DNA of 12,016 nucleotides from Oribacterium sp. (GCA_017940955.1 JAGAXP010000028.1:1-12016); one strand, 5' to 3'. Positions 1 through 6,675 are shown, counted from the stretch's first letter. The notes: generated by a model from the letters alone, not told the origin. Program-made: numbers and translations.

Positions 1-170
1 ATATTTTTTTAATGGTCCAGACGTAGACCATCCTTTTGGAAAGTAGGTACACGCGTATCGAATTCTCGGGTAAACACTGAAATAACCGGTCATATCCTGC
101 CCTATATGGTCAGGTGGAATCGGGTGAATCTAAGTGAGAATTCCACGGATTTATCCGTGGGAGTACGTCA
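1..170 (+). mobile_element. Right end of an IS200/IS605-family (TnpB) element, partial
   Basis: The stretch ends with a perfect hairpin CCACGGAT-TT-ATCCGTGG (143-160) followed by GGAGTACGTCA. That layout (hairpin, then GGAG...TCAA) is typical of the right end of clostridial IS200/IS605/IS1341 elements carrying tnpB. A smaller inverted repeat ATGGTC...GACCAT lies near 13-32. The element boundary is probably at about 170-173, where the sequence becomes ECF-transporter coding sequence on the opposite strand. The tnpB gene would lie left of the window on the + strand. The exact end cannot be fixed without an empty-site comparison. Confidence 0.6.
1..170 (+). ncRNA. Probable omega-RNA scaffold of the TnpB element, 5' truncated
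   Basis: In TnpB systems the guide RNA is transcribed from the 3' end of tnpB through the right end, and its guide is the flanking DNA just beyond that end. The hairpin-rich stretch here occupies that position and orientation. If so, the guide would start at about 171 (AAAAGAGGTTTAAATAG), which lies inside the ECF S-component gene, so the RNA would target the empty version of that gene. This is inferred from position and family knowledge. No covariance model was run. Confidence 0.4.
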
Positions 171-645
171 AAAAGAGGTTTAAATAGTATCAGAGTTAGG
201 AAAACGTTACTAACACAATGGATGATATCGTATGGTATTCCGGCAATCCACCATGTCACAGCCATGCTCCATCCACCTATAAACAGATATGGAATAGAAC
301 AGAACATCCCGAAAAACAATCCGAAAATCCCTGATAATATACAATAGAACACATAATCTGCATTCTTCCTGTTTGCATGGAATACAATTATGATCAACAG
401 TGGCCATATGTACAGATACATAAGCGACCATACATTAACTCCCTTAAGAAAGCATTCAATAGCTGTAAATCCAAAGGCAATAAGCAGGGTTTTTCTGCCG
501 AAAAAGAGTGTATATACAATAAAAAGAAACGTTACGACTTCAACATTTGGCAGGAAATCAAGAGCAAGTTTCGAGGTTTCCAGTATTGCGAGAGTGAAAT
601 CCCCATATATGCTACATCTTTTACTGATAATACGTTTTTACGCAT
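110..645 (-). pseudogene. ECF transporter S component, frameshifted and with a transposon-derived tail
   Basis: This is an integral-membrane substrate-capture subunit of an energy-coupling-factor importer. The start ATG (645-643) lies inside the end of the DUF4430 gene (TATGCGTAA), an 8-nt overlap suggesting translational coupling. The first codons read MRKNVLSVKDVAYMGISL, then the frame is lost. In the next frame AILETSKLALDFLPNVEVV and the full hydrophobic body continue to the stop at 112. Removing two bases from the GAGAG run at 590-594 restores one frame of about 177 residues, normal for the family. As it stands, translation stops after about 35 residues. Several membrane helices are evident, for example around MYLYIWPLLIIIVFHA and the GWSMAVTWWIAGIPYDIIH region. 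The last ~18 residues (from VLPRINPW) are encoded by the IS200/IS605 right end, so the native C-terminus is lost. DUF4430 proteins resemble the cobalamin-binding fold of transcobalamin, so a corrinoid-like ligand is possible, but the substrate is unknown. Confidence 0.8.
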
Positions 646-1048
646 AACTCTCAAGCTTAAGGGCATATTCATCCCCATCATTTACAGGCTGTGAATCTGC
701 TCCGTACTGACCGTACTCACCATTCACATATATTGCCCAATAGGTTTTCTTAGTATCATCGGCTTTTAAACCATTAACTGAAGAGATATACATTCCATAA
801 TCGCTAGTAGAACTTTCATATGTAAAATCTACCGTGTTTTTTAAATCATCCATTAATCCTGACAGATATTCTGCATCGGTGTTCCCGGAGTAATGAATAC
901 TTTCGTTCCCATCCGATACTTCAAGTGTATATGCTTTCTGTCCATTAGGATCCGGCTTTGGAGAAAATCTGATATATATTAACAAAAAACAAATAAGACA
1001 TACGATGATCGCTGTAATTCCTATGATATGTAATCGTTTCTTATTCAT
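638..1048 (-). CDS. DUF4430 domain membrane-anchored protein
   Basis: The protein is 136 residues. It has a basic N-terminus (MNKKR), one membrane segment at about residues 8-28, then an extracellular domain. That domain carries the DUF4430 signature: YGMYISSVNG near residue 85, then YWAIYVNGEYGQYGADSQPV, and a final DGDEYALKLE strand. The same fold forms the C-terminal part of transcobalamin and intrinsic factor, so a ligand-presenting role for the adjacent ECF S component is a common proposal. There is no lipobox cysteine, so anchoring is by the helix. A GGGGTG sequence just before the ATG may serve as the ribosome binding site. The gene looks intact although its partner downstream is frameshifted. 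Confidence 0.85.
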   Translation of the reverse strand: MNKKRLHIIGITAIIVCLICFLLIYIRFSPKPDPNGQKAYTLEVSDGNESIHYSGNTDAEYLSGLMDDLKNTVDFTYESSTSDYGMYISSVNGLKADDTKKTYWAIYVNGEYGQYGADSQPVNDGDEYALKLESYA

Positions 1049-1103
1049 GACACCCCAATTATAAATCTACAAGATTTCTTCTACTAAAAATAACTTATAT
1101 CTG

Positions 1104-1139
1104 GCTCATTTGCTAAAAAAGAGACCGCAAATCATGAGC
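1104..1139. repeat. Inverted repeat upstream of the DUF4430 gene
   Basis: GCTCATTTGC (1104-1113) is repeated in inverse as GCAAATCATGAGC (1127-1139), perfect apart from a 2-nt bulge. The loop is 13 nt. There is no T-run immediately after the stem on either strand, so it is not an obvious terminator. It lies between a candidate extended -10 box and the DUF4430 start, so it could be an operator or a 5' leader hairpin. Confidence 0.45.
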
Positions 1140-1142
1140 TCA

Positions 1143-1151
1143 AGTATATCA
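1143..1151 (-). promoter_or_regulatory. Possible extended -10 promoter for DUF4430-ECF
   Basis: The minus strand reads TGATATACT, matching an extended -10 (TGnTATAAT) at 5 of 6 hexamer positions, about 95 nt before the DUF4430 ATG. No convincing -35 was found, which extended -10 promoters can tolerate. Confidence 0.3.
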
Positions 1152-1199
1152 TAGGTCTTATTTTTCATACTAATCATTACTTGTTTTCGTGTTTCTTTT

Positions 1200-1273
1200 T
1201 TATAAGTAATCAGCCAGAAAACCCATGACCTTTAGGTCGTGGAATGAATGGCGTCACTTTTAGAAATGTAAAA
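1200..1273 (+). mobile_element. IS200/IS605-family left end, copy 1
   Basis: A 74-nt end sequence contains the hairpin CCATGACC-TTTA-GGTCGTGG followed by ATGAATGGCGTC. It lies about 90 nt upstream of a TnpB start codon, the normal left-end position. An inverted copy with 67 of 74 matching bases occurs at 8602-8675. The hairpin is the kind of structure recognised by the single-strand transposase TnpA. The tnpB downstream is broken, so this is a relic. Confidence 0.7.
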
Positions 1274-1361
1274 TATCCAGAGTGCCACCATGAATATGAC
1301 ACATAATGTGCTATCATATATATACAGGAGTGATCCGAGTCTTACGAAAGGAAAAAACTGT

Positions 1362-1571
1362 ATGTATCTAACCATTAAACAACAGGTGAAGAATCTCTCT
1401 AAAGATGACTACTGTTCTATAAAAGAACTTTGCCATACTGCAAAAAAACTGACCAATGAAGCCATTTACAATGTGCGCCAGTATTACTTCGCGGAAGGCA
1501 AGTTTCTTAAGTATGAGAAGAACTATTCATTGTTAAAGAATAGTTCTAGCTACAAGGCACTCAAACACTCC
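1362..1571 (+). pseudogene. tnpB: TnpB (IS605 OrfB) N-terminal remnant
   Basis: From the ATG at 1362 (AGGA 9 nt upstream) the reading frame gives MYLTIKQQVKNLSKDDYCSI, then TNEAIYNVRQYYF, then [18 protein letters not shown]. This is the characteristic N-terminus of clostridial TnpB/OrfB proteins. Homology stops at about codon 66-70. The open frame continues to 1811, but the added residues come from unrelated sequence, including antisense HsdR. The RuvC nuclease motifs and zinc finger are absent, so no active nuclease is made. TnpB proteins are RNA-guided nucleases that help IS200/IS605 elements persist; only a stub remains. Confidence 0.8.
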
Positions 1572-1685
1572 ATAAGTATTTCTATCAATTTCATTCTTGG
1601 GCGTTGCGGTCATGCCCAAGAGCATGGCATCAAAATAATCAAAAATTGCCTGATACTTCTTATATATCGAACGATGTACCTCGTC
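1557..1685 (-). pseudogene. hsdR: Fragment of type I restriction HsdR / DEAH helicase
   Basis: The minus strand encodes 43 continuous residues beginning [20 protein letters not shown] and ending [17 protein letters not shown]. This is the Walker B region (family consensus DEAHRSI; here DEVH) plus helicase motif III (TATPK) of the R subunit of type I restriction enzymes. A stop codon lies 4 codons upstream and the frame is lost beyond the conserved block, so only a scrap of a protein usually near 1,000 residues remains. It is fused head-on to the TnpB stub. No HsdM or HsdS sequence was recognised nearby. Confidence 0.7.
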
Positions 1686-1878
1686 AGCGTATTGTCAATA
1701 GGGACAATCAAATTTTTGAAAAAATTTTTCTCAGCACCTCATAAGTTTTCTAACTGGCTAAACATTTCTGTATTTGAGGTCACAAACCGTGGCCTCATAG
1801 CCTTTCTTTGATCTTCCTATTTGGAACCAAAATCTTTTCCCGTGAAATCACATTTAGTGACAACACTGTTGACACAAA
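1686..1878. other. Degenerate intergenic sequence
   Basis: No gene is supported here. On the minus strand short open pieces exist (for example from an ATG near 1799, about 19 codons), but they break and match no recognised family. It may be further debris of the HsdR region. No terminator was seen for the XRE-like gene that ends at 1879. Confidence 0.3.
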
Positions 1879-2091
1879 TCATTCTTCTCTCTTCACATAG
1901 TGAAGCTCAATATCATACCCCAGCGCTTCCATCATCCGCACAAAAGTCCTATTCACAACTCCATCCGGTTTCTTGATAACCCGGTTCACATATGCCTTGG
2001 TAGTGTCAATCTCTTCTGCCACCTTCACCTGTGTCTTGCCCTGCTCTATACATTTGACCTTTACATCGACTTCAATATTATTCCTTACCAT
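1879..2091 (-). CDS. Small XRE-like helix-turn-helix regulator
   Basis: The protein is 70 residues (MVRNNIEVDVKVK...), consisting essentially of one helix-turn-helix domain: GKTQVKVAEEIDTTKAYVNR is the HTH, followed by the wing-like tail MMEALGYDIELHYVKREE. The start at 2091 is preferred over 2100 because AGGTGG lies 5 nt before it and overlaps the upstream ATG. Proteins of this size and shape are common stand-alone DNA-binding proteins in Lachnospiraceae accessory DNA; their targets are usually unknown. Its 5' region carries one copy of a 31-bp sequence also found before tetR at the far end of the redox cluster, hinting at shared control. Confidence 0.7.
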   Translation of the reverse strand: MVRNNIEVDVKVKCIEQGKTQVKVAEEIDTTKAYVNRVIKKPDGVVNRTFVRMMEALGYDIELHYVKREE

Positions 2092-2113
2092 AACATCCAC
2101 CTGTGGCTAATAA

Positions 2114-2144
2114 TTGGTTATCTTTTTCGTATAACTTATAGTAC
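2114..2144 (-). repeat. 31-bp shared upstream element, copy 1 (before XRE gene)
   Basis: This sequence matches 8532-8562 at 30 of 31 bases in the same orientation. On the minus strand it contains the 11-nt palindrome TATAAGTTATA. It ends 22 nt before the preferred start of the XRE-like gene. It may be an operator or part of a promoter; the core has -10-like hexamers (TATAAG, TATACG), but no good -35 is seen. Confidence 0.65.
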
Positions 2145-2170
2145 CCTATTTCTTTCATTTCTGCAAGGCC

Positions 2171-2200
2171 AAAAAAAGAGGCCCGCTATCAGCAAGCCTC
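2171..2200 (-). terminator. Intrinsic terminator of the redox cluster
   Basis: On the minus strand GAGGCTTGCT-GAT-AGCGGGCCTC forms a 10-bp stem (two G-T pairs) with a 3-nt loop, followed directly by seven T. It lies 36 nt after the rubredoxin stop codon and before the XRE-like gene. Confidence 0.92.
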
Positions 2201-2235
2201 CAAAATATTTTGTTACGAAACTATATGAACAGGTC

Positions 2236-2430
2236 TTACAAAGCCTTGAATTTTTCTTTCTTCCTCTTGCATCTCGGACATTTCCAATCATCCGGTAGAT
2301 CCTCGAACTTTGTCCCGGCTGGGATATCCTGTTTCGGATCGCCCTTCTCAGGATCGTAGATATATCCACAGGGGCACTTATACCGTCCGTCTCCCAGACT
2401 CACTGCATCTTTCTTATCATTTTCTGCCAT
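2236..2430 (-). CDS. Rubredoxin with CxC first knuckle
   Basis: This 64-residue electron carrier binds one Fe(S-Cys)4. The rubredoxin framework is clear: [11 protein letters not shown], then [13 protein letters not shown], then CPRC and a KEKF end. The first metal knuckle reads K-C19-P-C21-G instead of the usual CxxCG, one residue shorter; the bases (AAG TGC CCC TGT GGA) leave no doubt. The second knuckle is C51-P-R-C54-K, with K where G is usual. A GGAGG site lies 8 nt before the ATG. It is the last gene of the cluster, 17 nt after the MBL-rubredoxin gene, and is a likely electron donor or acceptor for the flavoproteins and iron enzymes encoded upstream. Confidence 0.92.
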   Translation of the reverse strand: MAENDKKDAVSLGDGRYKCPCGYIYDPEKGDPKQDIPAGTKFEDLPDDWKCPRCKRKKEKFKAL

Positions 2431-2447
2431 CTCGATTTCCTCCTTTG

Positions 2448-3389
2448 TTATGCCTTGCTAAATTTATCCTTCCCCTGCTTACACCTCGGGCACTGGAAGT
2501 CTCTCGGCAGGTCCTCGAATGCCACTCCATCATGCTCCGCAGGATCATATAAATATCCGCAGATGGAGCATACATATTTGCCTGAGCTTTCAGCCTTGCT
2601 GAAATCCACCTCCGCAAACACTGTCGGCACCGGATTATCCAGATCCATCACTCGCTTTGCTTCCAGATTCTCATATCCCTGCGGTGTATGTGTTCCCATA
2701 TAAACAGTCGGATGATTGCGAACAAACTCTCGCACTCTGTCAAGCGCTTCACGGGCTGCCGGAAGATCGTCATAAACTACAGAGAGCTTGTTTTCATAAA
2801 GGGCTTCATCCACATATGTGATGTCCGCCTCAAACATATAGAACAGACCTTCATTTTCTACGATCACAAGGCTGTTTCCGTTTGTATGGCCTTTCGCTTT
2901 AATGAAATAGATACCATCCTGTATCTTCTGGCTCTCAGGGAAATTGTAATAAGCCCCATCCGTAAAACTTACAGGAACAAGATTATCTACGCCCTGCAGT
3001 TCTTCGGCTGAAAGCTCATCTGCATTCACATAAATCTTCGCATTCGGGAACGATCTTAGCTCGTCGGAATGATCACCATGCTTGTGTGTAAGAAGGATCT
3101 TCGTTACCTGCTCCGGTTTGTATCCCAAAGCTGTAAATGCCTCCATATAACTGCAGATGTCTTTTCCTGTATACAGGGTGCTGTTCTCGTCCGGCACCTC
3201 TTCCGGAGTGCCCGCCGGGAGCCCCGTATCCACAAGGATCACTTCATCACCGGTATCAATCAGATAATTCTGAAGGCTACCACGATACCTGACCTTCGGA
3301 TCAAATTTCTCTGCTCCTTCTTCACCACCGAATACAAACGGCTGAGCATAAAAGCCGCCTGTCCTGAATTTAACTGCCTTGATCTCCAT
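2448..3389 (-). CDS. MBL-fold metallohydrolase fused to a C-terminal rubredoxin domain
   Basis: The protein is 313 residues. Residues 1-250 form a metallo-beta-lactamase fold with the full dinuclear metal set: H102-K-H104-G-D106-H107, H168 in GHTNGNS, D189 in EADITYVDE and H234 in GTHTPQGY. Residues 272-313 form a shortened rubredoxin domain with C274-S-I-C277-G and C300-P-R-C303. A rubredoxin attached to an MBL domain suggests an oxidoreductase or oxygen/NO-handling role rather than plain hydrolysis, as in flavodiiron proteins. Here, however, the flavodoxin domain is absent from the chain and a separate flavoprotein is encoded 1 nt upstream. The HxHxDH motif is the hydrolase type, so a zinc lactonase or thiolesterase role cannot be excluded. 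The ATG is preceded by GGAGG 6 nt away. Cytoplasmic; no signal peptide. Confidence 0.88.
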   Translation of the reverse strand: MEIKAVKFRTGGFYAQPFVFGGEEGAEKFDPKVRYRGSLQNYLIDTGDEVILVDTGLPAGTPEEVPDENSTLYTGKDICSYMEAFTALGYKPEQVTKILLTHKHGDHSDELRSFPNAKIYVNADELSAEELQGVDNLVPVSFTDGAYYNFPESQKIQDGIYFIKAKGHTNGNSLVIVENEGLFYMFEADITYVDEALYENKLSVVYDDLPAAREALDRVREFVRNHPTVYMGTHTPQGYENLEAKRVMDLDNPVPTVFAEVDFSKAESSGKYVCSICGYLYDPAEHDGVAFEDLPRDFQCPRCKQGKDKFSKA

Positions 3390-3390
3390 T

Positions 3391-4041
3391 TCAATCCTCC
3401 TTCACCTTGTTTGTTAATGCTGCTCCTAGTTCATATGCCTTTTGGCACTCCTGCGGGAAAATCGTCTCATGTCGTATCCTCTTTGCCTCCGGATCAAATA
3501 TTGACCATTCCCAGTCCAGTTTGGAATAGTCCTTCAGCTGTAAGGTCTCGCCGCTGACAAAAACTTCCGTCGGTCCGACAAACCTGCTCATTGTCTGCTG
3601 GTAATTATTCAAAAGTGCCTGATAGCCATAATCCGGCGCATTGCTGGTCATGATCAAAAGCACCGGGAGCACATTCTGATTGCAGCATGGCGTTTCAGCA
3701 TTATAGGTCAGGTTCTGAAAGATCAGTCGTTCATAGAGTGCACGGAAAGATGCCGTCATCTCACCAAGATAATTCGGAGATCCGATGATCAGGCCATCCG
3801 CTTCCCGGATTGCGTTGAGCACCGGAGTAAGACCATCTCTGCAAATGCAATGACCTTTATTCTTTTCTCTCTTACACCCAAAGCAGGAAATACATCCGGT
3901 ATATCTTTCCAGCTTGAAAAGATCGAATTTTTCCACCTCTGCTCCGGCAGATTCGGCACCCTTTATCGCTTCATCAATCAGCGTGTCTGTGTTCCACCCT
4001 TTTCTCGGTCCTGCGTTGACCGCAACGATTCTTTCACTCAT
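3391..4041 (-). CDS. Flavodoxin-family / iron-sulfur flavoprotein (Isf-like) NADPH-dependent FMN reductase
   Basis: The protein is 216 residues from the preferred ATG at 4041 (AAGGAG 8 nt upstream; the ATG at 4047 sits too close). It begins with the strand-loop [17 protein letters not shown], the FMN-phosphate binding loop. A cysteine cluster follows, C50-x2-C53-x2-C56-x8-C65-x-C67, resembling the compact [4Fe-4S] motif of Isf proteins. Next come [20 protein letters not shown], the second flavin-binding segment, and LYERL. It probably passes electrons between the ferredoxin-type protein encoded upstream (EFR1) and the rubredoxins downstream. The stop overlaps the ribosome binding region of the MBL gene and is separated from its ATG by 1 nt. 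Confidence 0.88.
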   Translation of the reverse strand: MSERIVAVNAGPRKGWNTDTLIDEAIKGAESAGAEVEKFDLFKLERYTGCISCFGCKREKNKGHCICRDGLTPVLNAIREADGLIIGSPNYLGEMTASFRALYERLIFQNLTYNAETPCCNQNVLPVLLIMTSNAPDYGYQALLNNYQQTMSRFVGPTEVFVSGETLQLKDYSKLDWEWSIFDPEAKRIRHETIFPQECQKAYELGAALTNKVKED

Positions 4042-4053
4042 TCGCATTTCTCC

Positions 4054-4815
4054 TTACTCGTTTGATTCGATGATATCATTCAGCGTCACAGATCCATTAC
4101 GGAAATGTGTTGTCCCGGCTTCTAGTTTCATATGAATCGCACTTTGCGGACAGTTGTGCAGACAGGCGTAGCACACCTCGCAATGATCAGAGAATTTCAC
4201 TTCATCCTCTGTGACAGTGATGTTATTTGCAGGACAGACCTTCGCACAGATACCACAGTGAATACAGCTTTCATTTACGGTATACGAAAGTGCAGTATCC
4301 TTCCTCAGCCACTTGTCCGCCAACATCTTGCGGTACGTTGCCATCTGTTCCTTTGTGATAGGCGTGATCTTGACTTCTTTAGTCTTCCGGGCGGCAATAT
4401 CAGCACAAACGATTTCAAGCTGTCCTTCCACATTCTTCTTCGGCAGTGTATCGATCTGCTCCTGCATATCAAAGTACGGGATAAAATTATCTACCATCTG
4501 AACGGCATTCACATAACTGAGTGTGAGCCCAGCCTCCTGCGCCGTCAGTTTCGCATGGGCATAAGCCTCTCCGAACCCTGCGCCATAAGTGTAGATGAAG
4601 AAGAAATAGTCCGTTTCAATTTTCGCCTTCTTCATAAACGCTCTGACCATCATCGGCATCTCAGCGTTATATACCGGACAGACGATTCCTACTGCTTCAT
4701 CTGATATTTCTATTTCGTCCTTCCTCATCAGCTGAGGAATGGACAACAGCACACCGCCGATCCTTTTAGCTACATATAGGCAGTTTCCTGTTGCCGTAAA
4801 ATAGCATATCGTCAT
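4054..4815 (-). CDS. EFR1 family ferredoxin (flavodoxin-like plus two [4Fe-4S])
   Basis: The protein is 253 residues. The N-terminal part (MTICYFTATGNCLYVAKRIG) is a flavodoxin-like phosphate loop and domain. The C-terminal part holds two bacterial-ferredoxin motifs: C184-IH-C187-GI-C190-AKV-C194-P and C212-EV-C215-YA-C218-LHN-C222-P. This architecture defines the EFR1 family of cytosolic electron carriers of anaerobes, whose partners are mostly unknown. GGAGG lies 7 nt upstream of the ATG. The gene is 11 nt after the radical SAM gene and 12 nt before the Isf-like gene. It could supply low-potential electrons either to the radical SAM enzyme or to the flavoprotein/rubredoxin chain. Confidence 0.9.
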   Translation of the reverse strand: MTICYFTATGNCLYVAKRIGGVLLSIPQLMRKDEIEISDEAVGIVCPVYNAEMPMMVRAFMKKAKIETDYFFFIYTYGAGFGEAYAHAKLTAQEAGLTLSYVNAVQMVDNFIPYFDMQEQIDTLPKKNVEGQLEIVCADIAARKTKEVKITPITKEQMATYRKMLADKWLRKDTALSYTVNESCIHCGICAKVCPANNITVTEDEVKFSDHCEVCYACLHNCPQSAIHMKLEAGTTHFRNGSVTLNDIIESNE

Positions 4816-4826
4816 CTGCCGTCCTC

Positions 4827-5708
4827 CTACAATGTCTGCTTATTCCTTCTGATCGCTGCCATCCTATCAAGGTTTCCGTGCCTGATCTCATTATCAAGCG
4901 CTTCAATAATCTCTTCTTTCCTTCCAAGGAAATCCGGCCCGGTCAGGTTGACCCCGGAGATCGTATGATGCGTGATGAATCCGCAGTCCCGGTCCAGTAT
5001 CTCAGCAAAAGTCTTCAATTCTTCAAGCATTTCCTTCTCTGATAGCGGCGTAAACTCGCCGCGCTCTGCTTCTTCCAAAAGGGGAGTGCCGGGAAACAGC
5101 GTCAGTCCTCCCGTTCCCACGACCATCGGATGGCACTGATTAAAGATCAGAGCTGAGTTAACAGCATGTTCATGACTGTGTTCTTTCCCAGCCACACCAT
5201 TGAGGAATGTCATCCAATACGCAATGCCGGCCTCATCCAGTCTATGGCACTGTTCCAGAATGTCTTTAGCCTGATAACCTTTGTTGATCCGTTCAAGAGT
5301 CCAGTCATCGCCACTTTCAACGCCCAGGGAAATCTCGCTCATGCCCAGATCTCTTAAAGAGCGAAGCTGTTCCACGGTCTTGTTTCTCACATCTGTGACC
5401 CGGCCTACCGTATAGATATGCTCCATCTTCGGCAGATAGTGCCGGATCATTTCCAGAATTGGCGCAAGTTTATCATATGTCATGCAGAGAGGATTGGCAG
5501 ACAGGAGCTGTATCGTTCTCGCCTCCGGCACTGTTTCAGCCAGTTCCCGTAAGTCCTCCTCAATCCACTCCATCGGCTGCATACGGAAGGAGACTCCCGC
5601 ATACATCGTACAAAACTTACATTTATTGTGTGTACAGCCCTGCGTCACCTGCAAAAGTGGATAGGTAGGCCAATAAGGGCTGCGATATATTGTTTCTGTA
5701 AAGTGCAT
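4827..5708 (-). CDS. Radical SAM protein (CX4CX2C type)
   Basis: The protein is 293 residues. The cluster motif near the N-terminus reads QGC25-THNK-C30-KF-C33-TMY: four rather than three residues between the first two cysteines, a variant of some Elp3/biotin-synthase-like groups. Later core elements are visible: IQLLSANPLCM, the beta-strand EISLGVESGDD (SAM-binding strand) and GTGGLTLFPGTPLLEEA. There is no cobalamin or SPASM domain. Substrate unknown. It lies between a peroxiredoxin and a ferredoxin-like carrier in one operon, so it may be reduced by the EFR1 protein. A GGGAG site lies upstream of the ATG. The family is widespread in Clostridia but functionally uncharacterised. Confidence 0.87.
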   Translation of the reverse strand: MHFTETIYRSPYWPTYPLLQVTQGCTHNKCKFCTMYAGVSFRMQPMEWIEEDLRELAETVPEARTIQLLSANPLCMTYDKLAPILEMIRHYLPKMEHIYTVGRVTDVRNKTVEQLRSLRDLGMSEISLGVESGDDWTLERINKGYQAKDILEQCHRLDEAGIAYWMTFLNGVAGKEHSHEHAVNSALIFNQCHPMVVGTGGLTLFPGTPLLEEAERGEFTPLSEKEMLEELKTFAEILDRDCGFITHHTISGVNLTGPDFLGRKEEIIEALDNEIRHGNLDRMAAIRRNKQTL

Positions 5709-5720
5709 CCCATTTCTCCC

Positions 5721-6173
5721 TTAACCCAACATTTCCAACATCTGATCAGCATTTTCCTTTGGCTTCACGCCACCGATCGCCTGGACGATCATCCCATCTT
5801 CATCGATCAGATAAGTGGAACGAATCAGGCTTTTGGTGGGTTTTCCGTCCTTGCCCGGTTTCAGGACATCGTAGGCTGTAATCACTTCCAGCGACTCGTC
5901 AGCAAGCAGAGGGAACGGCAGACCATGCTTTTCCTCAAACCGCTTGTGGGATTCCACGCTGTCCTTGCTTACGCCAAGTACGACTGCACCTTTTTCCTGT
6001 ATCTGCGGATAACGGTCCCGAAAATTACACGCCTGGCTGGTGCAGCCTCCGGTCATATCCTTCGGATAGAAATACAGGATCACTTTCTTTCCTTTATAAT
6101 CCGACAGAGTATGTACTTCTCCGTTTTGATCCGGAAGTGAAAACTCCGGCGCTTTACTGCCAATCTCCAACAT
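5721..6173 (-). CDS. bcp: Thiol peroxidase, Bcp-type peroxiredoxin
   Basis: The protein is 150 residues from the ATG at 6173, chosen because GTAGGAGGGA lies just upstream; a longer frame exists but lacks a site. The peroxiredoxin fold begins MLEIGSKAPEFSLPDQNGEV. The active site reads FYPKDMTGGC44TSQAC49NFRD: peroxidatic C44 and resolving C49, five residues apart as in Bcp/PrxQ. Gly replaces the usual Pro before GC (TGGC rather than TPGC). It reduces hydroperoxides in the cytoplasm, normally with thioredoxin. The gene follows the OhrR-type regulator by 13 nt, which supports peroxide-inducible expression. Confidence 0.94.
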   Translation of the reverse strand: MLEIGSKAPEFSLPDQNGEVHTLSDYKGKKVILYFYPKDMTGGCTSQACNFRDRYPQIQEKGAVVLGVSKDSVESHKRFEEKHGLPFPLLADESLEVITAYDVLKPGKDGKPTKSLIRSTYLIDEDGMIVQAIGGVKPKENADQMLEMLG

Positions 6174-6186
6174 TCTTTGTTCCCTC

Positions 6187-6645
6187 CTACATATTCTTTT
6201 CCATGCTGACAAGCAGGTGGTTCAACAGTTCACGGAGCACCAAAAGATCCTCCTGCGGCAGGGGTAAACAATTTTGGATCTCCCCCGGCACACTCTTTGC
6301 TTTTTCTTTCAGATCCCGTCCCTCCTGCGTCAGCGTAACATATAGTTTTCGCACATTTCCGTCCGGCTTGATCCTGTTAATCAGTCCCGTTCTCTCCATC
6401 CTTTTTAAGAGAGGCGCCAGCGTCCCTGAATCAAGATAAACTTTCCTGCCAAGTTGCCCTTCCGTCATGCCGCCGTGTTCCCAGAGCACCATCATCACAA
6501 GATACTGGGTATAGGTCAGATTTAATGCTTCAAGAGGTTTTCTGTACTGCCTGACCACTTCTTTCGCGCAGGCATAGAGCGGAAAACAGAACTGATCGTC
6601 AAGGCGCGGGACTTCATCAAGCCTCATTGTCTTTGTATCAGCCAT
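6187..6645 (-). CDS. OhrR-type MarR family peroxide-sensing repressor
   Basis: The protein is 152 residues from the ATG at 6645 (TTTGGAGTAATACA before it). The N-terminal helix carries LDDQFC20FPLYACAKEV. The Cys in the (L)xxQxCFxLYA context matches the reactive cysteine of OhrR, which is oxidised by organic hydroperoxides and then releases DNA. The winged helix follows: MTEGQLGRKVYLDSGTLAPL is the recognition region and GNVRKLYVTLTQEG the wing. OhrR usually controls ohr. Here the next gene is bcp, so it probably represses the OhrR-bcp-downstream unit. A terminator just upstream separates it from the ferritin/flavoprotein genes, implying a promoter of its own. Confidence 0.88.
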   Translation of the reverse strand: MADTKTMRLDEVPRLDDQFCFPLYACAKEVVRQYRKPLEALNLTYTQYLVMMVLWEHGGMTEGQLGRKVYLDSGTLAPLLKRMERTGLINRIKPDGNVRKLYVTLTQEGRDLKEKAKSVPGEIQNCLPLPQEDLLVLRELLNHLLVSMEKNM

Positions 6646-6675
6646 TGTATTACTCCAAAGTCTGTTTCTCTTTGC

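Noticed and set aside
590..594. GAGAG in the ECF gene as a phase-variation switch
   Set aside because: Only two to three dinucleotide units, too short for programmed slippage; a simple loss-of-function indel fits better.
1049..1199. Cobalamin riboswitch upstream of DUF4430-ECF
   Set aside because: The leader is only about 150 nt and I could not find the conserved B12-box or the multi-stem core; only a single bulged hairpin is visible.
3069..3557. Plus-strand open frame of 162 codons opposite the MBL and Isf-like genes
   Set aside because: A shadow of two well-supported genes with catalytic motifs on the minus strand.
4132..4704. Long plus-strand open frame (190 codons) opposite the EFR1 gene
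   Set aside because: It is antisense to a strongly supported ferredoxin gene, has no ribosome site and encodes a non-family, Arg/His/Ile-rich shadow sequence.
5628..6140. Plus-strand open frame of 170 codons across the radical SAM start and bcp
   Set aside because: It overlaps two convincing minus-strand genes and their ribosome binding sites, and has no family features.
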